A stretch of DNA of 64,000 nucleotides from an uncultured Clostridiaceae bacterium (GTDB lineage: Bacteria; Bacillota; Clostridia; TANB77; CAG-508): contig CAMPYH010000003.1 in assembly GCA_946998225.1 (NCBI GenBank), positions 62,001-126,000 on the forward strand, given 5' to 3'. Positions 1 to 9,551 of the stretch are shown in pieces. A program made the translations under genes and the position numbers. A model generated the notes under the pieces. That model was given only the letters and a program-made list of their open reading frames with translations, was not told where the DNA came from and searched no databases. How positions within the stretch are numbered: position 1 is the first letter of the stretch; every line of letters begins with the position of its first letter.

Positions 1-890
1 AAAGGAACTTTTTTTAACTGGTTTATTTCATTTTTAACATCAGTAGAATTAGATTTTAGTTCTAAAGAATTATTATTTATTGTGTCTATTTCTTTTTTAT
101 GTTTTTCAATTAATTCTTTTGTTTCCTGATAATTAGTCATCTCAGATACATGAATATCTCTGTTTCTACCTTTGAGTTTTTGTTTTAAAGTAGCTTCCAT
201 ATTGTATTCTTTGTTGTATTCTTCAATACACAAGGTTCGCATTTTATCTTGCAATTCTTTTAAAGAAGTTCTAGTAAATACATCAGTTTTTCCTACTTGC
301 ATAGACATACAAGTTTTACAATTATATTTAATTGGTACTCCAACAATGTGCATATGCGGACTAGTTTCGTCATAATGAATGATAGCACTACATACTTTAA
401 AGTTATGAACTAATAGTTCTAAATCATCGACTTGTTTTGAATATACACTAGTCATTTTGTGCTTGTAATTTAAGTCTTTAGCATCCCAAAATTTCTTATC
501 TCCCAGTTCAATTATTATTTCACAAGCTAAATCACTTTTAGAGTTATCACTAACTTTTTTAAAGTAATTATCTATTTTTCTATCATCTCTAGTTTGTCTA
601 TTATTGTACTCAAGTCTTGATTCTTCAAATTCATTTTTATAAAAATTTTCTACATCTTTATAAAGAGAAGAAGTACCTCTTATGATAATTATTTCATCTT
701 GTTTATTATCATATTTTCTATAATTATGATTATCAACTTTGGCTAATTGTTTTGCATTTTGAATAGCATTATTACTCATTGAAGTAGTACCACTAACATT
801 ATTTTTAGCAGAATTTCTTACACTATTTTTTCTATTTTTATCACTACCTAAATGTAGTGAATATGCAAGTTCACTTATAATAATCACCAT
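1..890 (-). CDS. MobV-family relaxase (Mob/Pre), 3' part cut by window edge
   Basis: The reading frame is open from 890 to the window edge, about 296 codons without a stop. Near 330-390 it encodes IHYDETSPHMHIVGVPI, the His-rich metal-binding motif of MobV/Pre relaxases (HxDExxPHxH). This family nicks oriT to start plasmid or transposon mobilization. The N-terminal part is Asn/Lys-rich with an HNxR-like stretch, and the visible end is coiled-coil-like, as in Pre/Mob proteins. The start is uncertain. The in-frame ATG at 890 sits inside the Shine-Dalgarno-like stretch, while the codon best spaced from GGTGA is ATA (876-878), matching the leader of the gene at 3795. It lies next to a large serine recombinase, a pairing seen in Tn4451-like mobilizable elements. 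The C-terminus is outside the window. Confidence 0.88.
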   Translation of the reverse strand, partial: MVIIISELAYSLHLGSDKNRKNSVRNSAKNNVSGTTSMSNNAIQNAKQLAKVDNHNYRKYDNKQDEIIIIRGTSSLYKDVENFYKNEFEESRLEYNNRQTRDDRKIDNYFKKVSDNSKSDLACEIIIELGDKKFWDAKDLNYKHKMTSVYSKQVDDLELLVHNFKVCSAIIHYDETSPHMHIVGVPIKYNCKTCMSMQVGKTDVFTRTSLKELQDKMRTLCIEEYNKEYNMEATLKQKLKGRNRDIHVSEMTNYQETKELIEKHKKEIDTINNNSLELKSNSTDVKNEINQLKKVP

Positions 891-936
891 CCTTTTTATA
901 GTAGTATTTGGCTTTGACAAAATACATAACCCCCTA

Positions 937-988
937 GGTATCTTGTCATACTAACAAGATACCAGTGGGCTAAGGTTTAACACCTTAG
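937..988. other. candidate oriT: two adjacent perfect hairpins
   Basis: Two inverted repeats lie just upstream of the relaxase start. One has a 10-bp stem (937-946 with 954-963, 7-nt loop); the other has a 7-bp stem (970-976 with 982-988, 5-nt loop). MobV relaxases usually nick at an inverted repeat close upstream of their own gene, so this is the natural oriT candidate. Neither hairpin is followed by a U-run on the minus strand, so terminators are less likely. The nick site cannot be assigned from sequence alone. Confidence 0.5.
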
Positions 989-1071
989 AATTCGTTTTCT
1001 TTGTTTCGTAATATTTCAAAACTTCGTAATGAAATAAAACTACATAAAGTATTGATATAAAATACTATCGC

Positions 1072-1102
1072 CACTTTCATTGAACAAGTTCAACAAAAAG
1101 TG
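1072..1102. repeat. two-tier inverted repeat after the recombinase gene
   Basis: CACTTT (1072-1077) pairs with AAAGTG (1097-1102), and inside it TTGAAC (1080-1085) pairs with GTTCAA (1088-1093). It begins 10 bp beyond the recombinase stop codon. There is no U-tract on the minus strand, so it is not an obvious intrinsic terminator. It could be a protein-binding site or part of the transfer origin region. Confidence 0.4.
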
Positions 1103-1111
1103 CCACGTATT

Positions 1112-3034
<1,923 letters not shown>

Positions 3035-3053
3035 ATATTCAACTCCTTTTACT

Positions 3054-3105
3054 AAAAAAGAGGAGTCAATAGTATCTAGTAAAGTCTAAATACTACTGAC
3101 TCCTC
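3054..3105 (-). terminator. terminator/attenuator hairpin before the recombinase RBS
   Basis: A 16-bp stem (3090-3105 with 3060-3075, one wobble pair) is followed on the minus strand by six U residues (3054-3059), about 10 nt before the recombinase Shine-Dalgarno. It is a textbook intrinsic terminator in the 5' leader of the recombinase. The stop codon of the short upstream ORF falls in its loop, which suggests attenuation. Confidence 0.75.
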
Positions 3106-3153
3106 AAAATCTTCAATATTATAAAATTTTTGTTTACATATATATTTTATCAT
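3076..3153 (-). CDS. 25-codon leader peptide of the recombinase
   Basis: The ORF has ATG at 3153, GAGAGG about 7 nt upstream, and TAG at 3076-3078. It encodes 25 residues beginning MIKYICKQKFYN. It starts about 40 nt after a good promoter. Its last eight codons run through the 5' arm of the terminator hairpin, and the stop lies in the hairpin loop. A ribosome completing the peptide would therefore cover the 5' arm and could prevent termination. The attenuation role is inference; the geometry is read directly. Confidence 0.55.
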   Translation of the reverse strand: MIKYICKQKFYNIEDFEESVVFRLY

Positions 3154-3198
3154 AGATGTACCTCTCTTTCTAGATAATACCTCTTTCTTTAGTTATTT

Positions 3199-3226
3199 AT
3201 AATATCATTTTTGAAAATAATGTCAA
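3199..3226 (-). promoter_or_regulatory. sigma-A promoter for the recombinase leader
   Basis: On the minus strand there is a perfect TTGACA (3221-3226), a 16-bp spacer, and TATTAT (3199-3204). Transcription would begin near 3190, ahead of the leader ORF at 3153 and the attenuator hairpin. Confidence 0.65.
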
Positions 3227-3230
3227 TAGC

Positions 3231-3503
3231 TCATAAACTTTTGATGTATTCCTGCAAATCACTAATATTAATATGTTTTTGTAGATTTTCTACATAAACA
3301 TCTCGAACATGATTAAATGCAAGAAAAGTAGTACCTTTAATTATTATCTTATTTGGCTCTATATAATTAATATTTGTTTTTTCAATTCTACGAATAGAAC
3401 CATTGATAAAAGTTGCTTTAACATTACAAAAATCACATATAAATTGAATCTTTGTTTTTAGTTCTTCAGCAATAGGTACTTCTTGAGTTGTAATATTTAA
3501 CAT
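3231..3503 (-). CDS. small element-encoded protein, function unknown (90 aa)
   Basis: Not recognised. A 90-residue soluble protein with mixed alpha/beta character, one CDFC cysteine pair near residue 30, no membrane segment and no signal peptide. The start ATG at 3503 has AAAGGA about 9 nt upstream. It follows the winged-helix gene by 16 bp, so the two are probably co-transcribed. The position between that gene and the recombinase suggests an accessory role in the element (regulation or excision), but the sequence does not show it. Confidence 0.6.
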   Translation of the reverse strand: MLNITTQEVPIAEELKTKIQFICDFCNVKATFINGSIRRIEKTNINYIEPNKIIIKGTTFLAFNHVRDVYVENLQKHINISDLQEYIKSL

Positions 3504-3519
3504 AAAACTTTATCCTTTC

Positions 3520-3795
3520 TTATAATTCATAGTCATCTTTATCCCATTCTGTATAAGGAATAGGACCAGCTAGTAGTTTATTTAATTCAAAATCATACCT
3601 AACATATTTATTAATTCTTAATTCAAGTAAGGCGCCTTTTATTGTTTCTTTATCATCAGTACATAATTTTTCTATTTCAGTTCCAATGATTTCATCTTGA
3701 AATAAAACAATACTTAATAAACCTTTAGCATTTAAAGATAAGTTTTTGTCAGTTAAATATTTCATCATAGACTTATAGATATTAAATTGTTTCAT
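3520..3795 (-). CDS. winged-helix DNA-binding protein of the mobile element
   Basis: Small protein whose central part (LSLNAKGLLSIVLF, then IEKLC and IKGALLELRINKYV) resembles the helix-turn-helix domain found in DnaD-like and replisome-organizer proteins of phages and integrative elements (pattern: LS.KAKGLL ... L.....A...L.EL...GY). It is short (91 aa), with only a brief acidic tail after the HTH. I start it at ATG 3795, with GGTGA 5 nt upstream; an in-frame ATG at 3807 overlaps the Shine-Dalgarno. First gene on this side of the element, likely an operon head with the 90-aa ORF. Regulator or replication accessory are both possible. Confidence 0.6.
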   Translation of the reverse strand: MKQFNIYKSMMKYLTDKNLSLNAKGLLSIVLFQDEIIGTEIEKLCTDDKETIKGALLELRINKYVRYDFELNKLLAGPIPYTEWDKDDYEL

Positions 3796-3837
3796 TATTT
3801 TCACCATCCTTTCTTTTTGGATGGATGATTTATAAAC

Positions 3838-3865
3838 ACAAAAAAATCTATCTTTCGATAGATTT
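3838..3865 (-). terminator. intrinsic terminator downstream of the tRNA-like gene
   Basis: A perfect 9-bp stem (3844-3852 with 3857-3865) closes a GAAA tetraloop on the minus strand and is followed by a run of U residues. It lies about 40 nt after the tRNA-like gene and before the element's first gene, so it separates chromosomal from element transcription. Confidence 0.75.
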
Positions 3866-3904
3866 ATATATCAAGCTCAGAAAAGTTCCGAGCAGATTCC
3901 TCAA

Positions 3905-3979
3905 TGGAGTGGGCAAAGGGAATCGAACCCTCCTCTTTGAGATCGGACACACAATATTTTACCACTAAACTATGCCCAC
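3905..3979 (-). tRNA. tRNA-Gly-like gene with aberrant anticodon arm (possible pseudo-tRNA)
   Basis: The acceptor stem (GTGGGCA with TGCCCAC), D-arm (GTTT-AGTGGTA-AAAT), T-arm (GAGGG-TTCGATT-CCCTT), U73 and an encoded CCA match bacterial tRNA-Gly. The anticodon arm does not fold normally. The best pairing is TTGTG with CTCAA, with a T-T mismatch and an 8-nt loop TGTCCGAT. A 7-nt loop leaves two mismatches and puts G at position 33 before TCC. The molecule may be non-functional, specialised, or damaged by nearby recombination. Its first 15 nt overlap the end of tcdA. Identity as Gly is inferred from the arms, not from a clean anticodon. Confidence 0.6.
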
Positions 3980-4699
3980 AATTATATCTTTTATTATTAT
4001 ATTAGCTATTTTTAATCCAAATACTGCTGGAACAAATATCATTGAAGCAACCTCATCTGATTCCTTCTTTTCTATTTGCTCTTCTGAATAAACGGCTAAT
4101 ATATTTTTTAACTCTTCCTTTTTTATATTTCCTTCTTTTATTTCTTTGTTTAATCTTTGTCTTATTTTTTTAGCAAGTTTGCATTCTTTTGTTTTTAAAA
4201 TATTTGCCGATTTTATTTTATCTACATCTAATTTAAATCCTGCTCCCATTGAAGATATACATTTAATTTGATGTTTTGCAGCATAAATTATTGTAGCAAT
4301 TTTCGCGTCTACATCATCTATTGCATCAACTATATAATCTAGTTTTCCAATATTTAATTCTATCTTTTCTATTATTTCTTCTAAATTATCTTTAGTTATT
4401 TTTATATTTAGATTATATACATTTGCCTCTTTATTTATATTTAAAATTCTTTCTTTAAATACATCTGTTTTGTATTTTCCTAAAGTTTTTGTATCTGCTA
4501 TTATTTGTCTATTTATATTACTTAAAGAAACCTCATCCATACAAACTATAGCAATATTTTGTACTCCTGATCTTACAAGTGCTTCAACTACAAAGCCACC
4601 TACTCCACCTACTCCAAATACTGCTATATTTTTATTTTGTATTTTATTTATATTTTCTTTTCCTATTAATTTTTCTGTTCTATCTTGCCAATTTTCCAT
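3965..4699 (-). CDS. tcdA: tRNA threonylcarbamoyladenosine dehydratase (TcdA/CsdL)
   Basis: ThiF/E1-like protein of 244 aa. An Rx5-GKENI start is followed by the nucleotide-binding loop VFGVGGVGGFV (residues ~28-38), a D-x-V-x-x-SNINRQ segment (~56-66) and the conserved D-A-I-D-D. In this family ATP activates t6A37 of tRNA to form the cyclic ct6A. The match is good, including SSMGAG and the late SDEVASMIFVPAVFGL region. The stop codon (3965-3967) lies inside the 5' end of the tRNA-like gene on the same strand, an unusual overlap. It has its own promoter back-to-back with that of the acyl-CoA ligase. Confidence 0.88.
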   Translation of the reverse strand: MENWQDRTEKLIGKENINKIQNKNIAVFGVGGVGGFVVEALVRSGVQNIAIVCMDEVSLSNINRQIIADTKTLGKYKTDVFKERILNINKEANVYNLNIKITKDNLEEIIEKIELNIGKLDYIVDAIDDVDAKIATIIYAAKHQIKCISSMGAGFKLDVDKIKSANILKTKECKLAKKIRQRLNKEIKEGNIKKEELKNILAVYSEEQIEKKESDEVASMIFVPAVFGLKIANIIIKDIIVGIV

Positions 4700-4724
4700 T
4701 AAATTTTCCTTTAAATATACATAA

Positions 4725-4784
4725 ATTTTAGCAATATTATGGCTTTATGTCAATTTGACACCTATCTTTATTCTTTGATATTCT
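4725..4784. promoter_or_regulatory. back-to-back divergent promoters sharing a TTGACA palindrome
   Basis: Plus strand: TTGACA (4755-4760), 18-bp spacer, TATTCT (4779-4784), then AAGGAG before the ligase ATG. Minus strand: TTGACA (4748-4753), 17-bp spacer, TAAAAT (4725-4730), leading to tcdA. The two -35 boxes form a perfect inverted repeat around a single T (4748-4760), so the two polymerases would compete, or one repressor could cover both. Confidence 0.6.
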
Positions 4785-4805
4785 TAGCTTGTATAAGGAG
4801 TTTAT

Positions 4806-6671
4806 ATGCGCGCATACAGTTTTAATAAATTTATATATAATTATGTAGAAAAATATAACGATAAATTAGCTTTTAGATATCGTCCAGAACATATTTTAGA
4901 ATTAAATCAAAATACTAAATATATTGATAAAAGTTTTAAAAATTTTTTTGAAGATATTTTAAAGTTAAAATTGTTTTTTGAAAAAAATAATATAGACCAA
5001 AAACACATCGCCCTTTTTGGAAGAAACTCATATCCTTGGACACTTATAATGTCTACTGTTGAAGTAACAGATAATATTTTAGTCCCATTAGATAAAGAGC
5101 TTCAATATCATGAAACAATAAACTGTCTAGAAAGAGCTAAAGTAGATATCATTTTTTATGATTCTAAATTTGAAGAACATATTTTAGAAGTAAATAAAAA
5201 AACAAATCTTAAAATATATTCTTTTGATGAAATAAAAGAATATATCTTTAGTGAAAACAAAGAATTTAATTATGAAAAAGAATTAGAAAAATATATAAAA
5301 GAAATGAATATTCTTGAAGAAAAATTTAAAGAATATGAAAAGGTAAATGGTTTTGAAGCTATAAAAGATAAGCCTAAAGATTGCATTAAAGATTCTACTT
5401 CTTTAGAAGATGTAAAAGTGTTACTTTTTACATCTGGTACAACAAGTGCATCAAAACTTGTAATACTTACTAGAGAAAATCTTCTTACTAACACATATGA
5501 TATAAATGAACATGTTCCTTTTAAAGAAAATTTAACTGAGATAGCACTAATACCATCACACCATATTTTTGGTCTTAACTGTATTAACGTAGTTAAAAAT
5601 GCAGGTATTGCTACTACTTACCCAGATAGCTTAAAACAATTAAGTAATAACTTTGTTGAATATGAAATTTCTATGTTCGTAGGTGTTCCACTAATACTTG
5701 AGGCTATTTATGACAGAATTAAAAAAACAGCTATTAAAACTAAGAAATGGAATAAATTAAATTTTGCAAGAAAATTATCTAACTTCCTTTTATTCTTTGG
5801 AATAGATAAAAGACAAAAACTTTTTGCACAAGTTCTTAAGCCTCTAGGCGGATGTTTAAATACAGTTATATCTGGAGCTGCTCCAATTAATGATGAAGTG
5901 GCATCATTCTTTAAAGATATTGGCGTAGATATATTCCCTGGATATGGTTTAAGCGAAACATCTCCTGTTGTTTCTGCTGAAAGCTATATATACCATAAGA
6001 AAAACTCAGTAGGAAAACCTGTAGAGCATATTGAAGTTAAAATAGATAATGAAAGTTTAGTTAATCATTATAAAGAAACTTTAGATTTAAACAATCCAAA
6101 AAATCTTAAAATAATAGAAGATGTAAAAAACAGTAATGAAGGTGAAATCTTAATAAAAGGTAAATCTGTTTTTAGGGGATATTATAATGATGTAGAAAAA
6201 ACAAAAGATTCATTTACAGAAGATAATTGGTTTAGAAGCGGAGATATTGGATATTTTGATAAAGATGGTTTTTTATTTATAACAGGTAGAATTAAAGATA
6301 TGATAGTTTTACCAAATGGTAAAAAAGCTTTTCCAGATGAATTAGAATATCTTCTTAACTCAATAGACGGAGTTCAAGAAAGTTTTGTATTTGGAACAGA
6401 TGAAAACATTGGATATGGAACTAATGGAGAAATTAAAATATATGCAAAATTAGTTTATGATCCAAATAATAAAGAATTTAAAGATAAAACAATTGATCAA
6501 ATAAAAGATATATTATGGGAAAAGGTTAAAAAAATAAATGATACTATTCCTTCATATAAATATATAAGAGGCATTGTTTTAAGTACTATGCCACTTACAA
6601 AAACAAGTTCACACAAAATTAAAAGATTTATTGAAAAAGATAAAACAATAAAAGAGAATATTACTTTATAG
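4806..6671 (+). CDS. AMP-forming long-chain acyl-CoA synthetase-like enzyme
   Basis: ANL-superfamily adenylate-forming enzyme, 621 aa. Visible motifs are the P-loop FTSGTTSASK (~residue 208), the core YGLSETSPVVSAE (~379), SGDIGYFDKDGFLFITGRIKD (A8 hinge) and the C-terminal lysine region (TSSHKIKR). The GYGLSET pattern and length resemble long-chain fatty acyl-CoA ligases, which activate fatty acids with ATP and CoA for membrane lipid synthesis. No carrier-protein domain or membrane helix. The chain has an insertion rich in Glu/Lys at ~140-185. Single plus-strand gene divergent from tcdA; its terminator overlaps the stop codon. Substrate is inferred only. Confidence 0.85.
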   Translation: MRAYSFNKFIYNYVEKYNDKLAFRYRPEHILELNQNTKYIDKSFKNFFEDILKLKLFFEKNNIDQKHIALFGRNSYPWTLIMSTVEVTDNILVPLDKELQYHETINCLERAKVDIIFYDSKFEEHILEVNKKTNLKIYSFDEIKEYIFSENKEFNYEKELEKYIKEMNILEEKFKEYEKVNGFEAIKDKPKDCIKDSTSLEDVKVLLFTSGTTSASKLVILTRENLLTNTYDINEHVPFKENLTEIALIPSHHIFGLNCINVVKNAGIATTYPDSLKQLSNNFVEYEISMFVGVPLILEAIYDRIKKTAIKTKKWNKLNFARKLSNFLLFFGIDKRQKLFAQVLKPLGGCLNTVISGAAPINDEVASFFKDIGVDIFPGYGLSETSPVVSAESYIYHKKNSVGKPVEHIEVKIDNESLVNHYKETLDLNNPKNLKIIEDVKNSNEGEILIKGKSVFRGYYNDVEKTKDSFTEDNWFRSGDIGYFDKDGFLFITGRIKDMIVLPNGKKAFPDELEYLLNSIDGVQESFVFGTDENIGYGTNGEIKIYAKLVYDPNNKEFKDKTIDQIKDILWEKVKKINDTIPSYKYIRGIVLSTMPLTKTSSHKIKRFIEKDKTIKENITL

Positions 6672-6690
6672 TAATATTCTCTTTCTTTTT
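6653..6690 (+). terminator. terminator overlapping the acyl-CoA ligase stop codon
   Basis: A 12-bp perfect stem (6653-6664 with 6671-6682) encloses the TAG stop codon in its loop region and is followed by a T-rich tract. The hairpin therefore starts inside the last codons of the gene. Confidence 0.8.
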
Positions 6691-6729
6691 ATACTTTTTC
6701 TAGTTAGCATTTTTAAATTTGTTTTTAAG

Positions 6730-7164
6730 CTATTTATTTTCTTTTAAAATATCTCTTATTTCAGTTAAAAGCATTTCTTCTTTGGTTGGTTCAGGAACTT
6801 TAACTTCTTCTTTTACCTCTTCTTTTTTCTTTAAGCTATTTAATAGTTTAACGATTAAGAAAATTGAAAATGCTATTATTATGAAATTAACAAGGTTTTG
6901 TATAAATCTACCATATGGTATTTCTAAAACCCCTATTTCACCTAATGTCTTTTGAAATTTTAAGTTTTCAAAATTAACTTTACCTATTAATAATGAAATA
7001 ACTGGCATAATTATATCTTCAACTAAAGATGTTACAATTTTTCCAAAAGCACCACCAATAATTACACCTACAGCTAGGTCTACTACATTTCCTTTCATAG
7101 CAAATTCTTTGAATTCATTTAAAAAGCCTTTTCCTTTTTCTTTTATTTTGTTATCTTTTTTCAT
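6730..7164 (-). CDS. mscL: large-conductance mechanosensitive channel MscL
   Basis: 144 aa, standard length. It has the N-terminal amphipathic helix [20 protein letters not shown], which is the family signature, then TM1 and the [15 protein letters not shown] pore segment. TM2 follows ([20 protein letters not shown]), with a charged C-terminal helix. MscL opens under membrane tension to release solutes during hypo-osmotic shock. The start overlaps the 3' end of the upstream NrdD-like gene by 14 bp and its RBS (AAGGAG) lies inside that gene, so translation is probably coupled. Confidence 0.95.
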   Translation of the reverse strand: MKKDNKIKEKGKGFLNEFKEFAMKGNVVDLAVGVIIGGAFGKIVTSLVEDIIMPVISLLIGKVNFENLKFQKTLGEIGVLEIPYGRFIQNLVNFIIIAFSIFLIVKLLNSLKKKEEVKEEVKVPEPTKEEMLLTEIRDILKENK

Positions 7165-9409
7165 TTTCTTCTCCTTTTTCCATATATATTTTAATATGTC
7201 TTATTTTATTTACATTTGCAAGCTTTAATATTTCTATATACTCTTTAGTACCTATATTTTTATCTAAATATATTTCTGTTATATTACCACCTTTTGTATA
7301 CTTTTGCATCTTTCCTTCGTAAAAGAGTTTTTTATTTAGATCACTTTCTTTATTTTTAATATCTTCTTTTTTTATGTTTTTTTCTAATCTATATGTTGTA
7401 CCTTTTTCATATCTTTCTTTAGAAGTAATCCCATAAAGTGCTTTATCCATCTTTGTAAAATATTCTGCTGCATTTTCATCAGCATAAATATTTAAATTTA
7501 TGTTTTTCTCTTTTGTAAATTCGATTATTCTTTTTTCAATATATTTTAATATGTCTTCTGAAAGCTTAACTTTTTGTTCAAAACTATCTACATCTTTATC
7601 GCTTTTATCCTTTAACATAAGTATTTCTATGGCATCATAAAGTCCTGTTATTCCAAGATTCATACTTCCATGTTTTAATATTTTTCTAAGTCTATCTCCC
7701 TCTTTTATTTTTTCAGACTCAAGCCATACTGGTTCGAAATATAATGTGGAAAAATATTTTGGATTGAAATCACATTGAATATTAAATCTATCAAAAAGTT
7801 GTAAAAAAACTAATTTTAAAACTTGATCAAGCTCAGTATAAAAATCTTTTTTATTTTTTGTCTTTATTGCAATTCTTGGAAGATTAATAGATGTTGTAGA
7901 AAGAATACCTCTTCCTTCTGGTGAATTCTTTTTTGTATCTACTAAATTTTCAGGTATTACAATATCTCCCATTAAATATTTAAGACCTTCATCTTCTTTA
8001 CTTTTATTTTTAAAAACATAAGATATATTGTCTCTAGTTTTAGATATTTCTATTGCATAATGTATTACATCTTTATACTGAACACTTTCTAAAATTTTAT
8101 TTACTTCAGAAATTTGTTCATCTAATCCTTCTATTTCTTTTACTTTTTCTAAGAATCCATATTCATCATTTATATTATATTCACCATCTAGATCTTTTTC
8201 ATCGAGTAATATGAATATATCTGGTTCAAGTGGAGATATATTATTTCCTATTCCTTTTTTAATTACATCTAAAAGGATTTTACTTACCATTACACCTTCT
8301 AGTGTTTTATCTGATCCAATATTTATTCCTGTATTTACTTTCTTTTCTTTTTCTTCATCTAATATATTGTTATTTAAATTATGTATTAAAGCCTCTATAC
8401 CTTTATATAGTTCTTTTTCTGAATCAAGAAGTGCTTTAATATATGATACAGATATTATCTCCATAACCTTTTCTGAGTTTCTAACAAGTGGTCTAAATTC
8501 GTTAAGATCTACTTTTATACTTTCAATTTTGTTTATATACATATTTATTGAGTTTAGTGCTACAAACTTTTTGTAATCTGTAAACTCTAAAAATAGATTA
8601 ATATAATTTAAAAACTGTGCTTTAAAATCTTCTACAAATATTTTTGCAAAATATTTATCAAAATACGGAATACCTGTACCACCACTTTGCTCTTTTTTTA
8701 ATCTTTCTATTAAAGTATATGTAAGTGCTGCATATGATCTTATGCTTTTTGGTCTTCTGTATTTTCCAATTCCAGTAGAAAATCCTTCTTCCATAATTTT
8801 ATCTAAATTAAGCATTACACCTTCAGTTGTTCCCATTGGAATATATTCCATATCCTTGATATATATTTCTCCACTTTGAGCACCTTCAGTAATTTTTCTT
8901 TTTAGGATATAGCTTGTTGCATATTTTTCTGAAATATTTTTCCCAAGATCTTTAAATATATTATCTGGTAATTTATTTAATATATTCTCACCATTTTCTT
9001 CAAGCATTTCTCTAGTCATACTTGTATTAAATGCTGAGGCAAATTTATGTTTTTTTCTCTTTTCATTATACATAGCTCTAGAGATTGCTCTTTTTTCTCT
9101 ATAGTCTGAAAAAGATTCTTTTACATTAATATATTTAAGACTCTCTAATACATTTTCAATAATATCTTGAATTTCTTCAACTTTAACTGTTTCTTTTTCA
9201 GTTTCTAATATTTTTTCTAATACTTTTACATATACAGCATTTATATCCTCTGCTGTATAATTCATATCCTTTATTGATTCAAAGGCTTTTTTAATAGCAA
9301 TGGCAATTTTTTCACCTTCAAAATCTACTTTTCTTCCATTTCTTTTAAAAACACCTTTTCCACTTTTTTTAATTTTATTATTTAACTCTATAATCTTTTC
9401 TTTTTCCAT
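7151..9409 (-). CDS. NrdD-like anaerobic ribonucleotide reductase homolog lacking catalytic residues
   Basis: 752 aa. An ATP-cone lies at ~18-110 ([19 protein letters not shown]). It is followed by a body that aligns by eye with class III reductases: [39 protein letters not shown], and [17 protein letters not shown]. Key residues are absent. The usual Cys pair after the IHD-like segment is TTEGV. The MGCR motif is MGDI (~485). The chain stops before the zinc-binding Cys cluster and the RVxGY glycyl-radical loop. The only cysteine visible is in FNIQCDF. I infer a non-catalytic paralog, perhaps a nucleotide-sensing protein. It is coupled to mscL downstream; no nrdG activase is nearby. Confidence 0.75.
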   Translation of the reverse strand: MEKEKIIELNNKIKKSGKGVFKRNGRKVDFEGEKIAIAIKKAFESIKDMNYTAEDINAVYVKVLEKILETEKETVKVEEIQDIIENVLESLKYINVKESFSDYREKRAISRAMYNEKRKKHKFASAFNTSMTREMLEENGENILNKLPDNIFKDLGKNISEKYATSYILKRKITEGAQSGEIYIKDMEYIPMGTTEGVMLNLDKIMEEGFSTGIGKYRRPKSIRSYAALTYTLIERLKKEQSGGTGIPYFDKYFAKIFVEDFKAQFLNYINLFLEFTDYKKFVALNSINMYINKIESIKVDLNEFRPLVRNSEKVMEIISVSYIKALLDSEKELYKGIEALIHNLNNNILDEEKEKKVNTGINIGSDKTLEGVMVSKILLDVIKKGIGNNISPLEPDIFILLDEKDLDGEYNINDEYGFLEKVKEIEGLDEQISEVNKILESVQYKDVIHYAIEISKTRDNISYVFKNKSKEDEGLKYLMGDIVIPENLVDTKKNSPEGRGILSTTSINLPRIAIKTKNKKDFYTELDQVLKLVFLQLFDRFNIQCDFNPKYFSTLYFEPVWLESEKIKEGDRLRKILKHGSMNLGITGLYDAIEILMLKDKSDKDVDSFEQKVKLSEDILKYIEKRIIEFTKEKNINLNIYADENAAEYFTKMDKALYGITSKERYEKGTTYRLEKNIKKEDIKNKESDLNKKLFYEGKMQKYTKGGNITEIYLDKNIGTKEYIEILKLANVNKIRHIKIYMEKGEENEKR

Positions 9410-9551
9410 GTTTTAAGTATATCACATTTAATGGATTTGAGAAATTAAAAATATAAACATATTAATATATTTTTTTCTTTAAATTTTAGTATTTTCCAGT
9501 ACTTTTTACCTTTTTTGTTTACTTTTATGCTATATTGAATTTGAGGTAATT

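Noticed and set aside
172..375. 67-aa plus-strand ORF at the left end
   Set aside because: It is antisense to the MobV relaxase motif region, which has the coherent protein.
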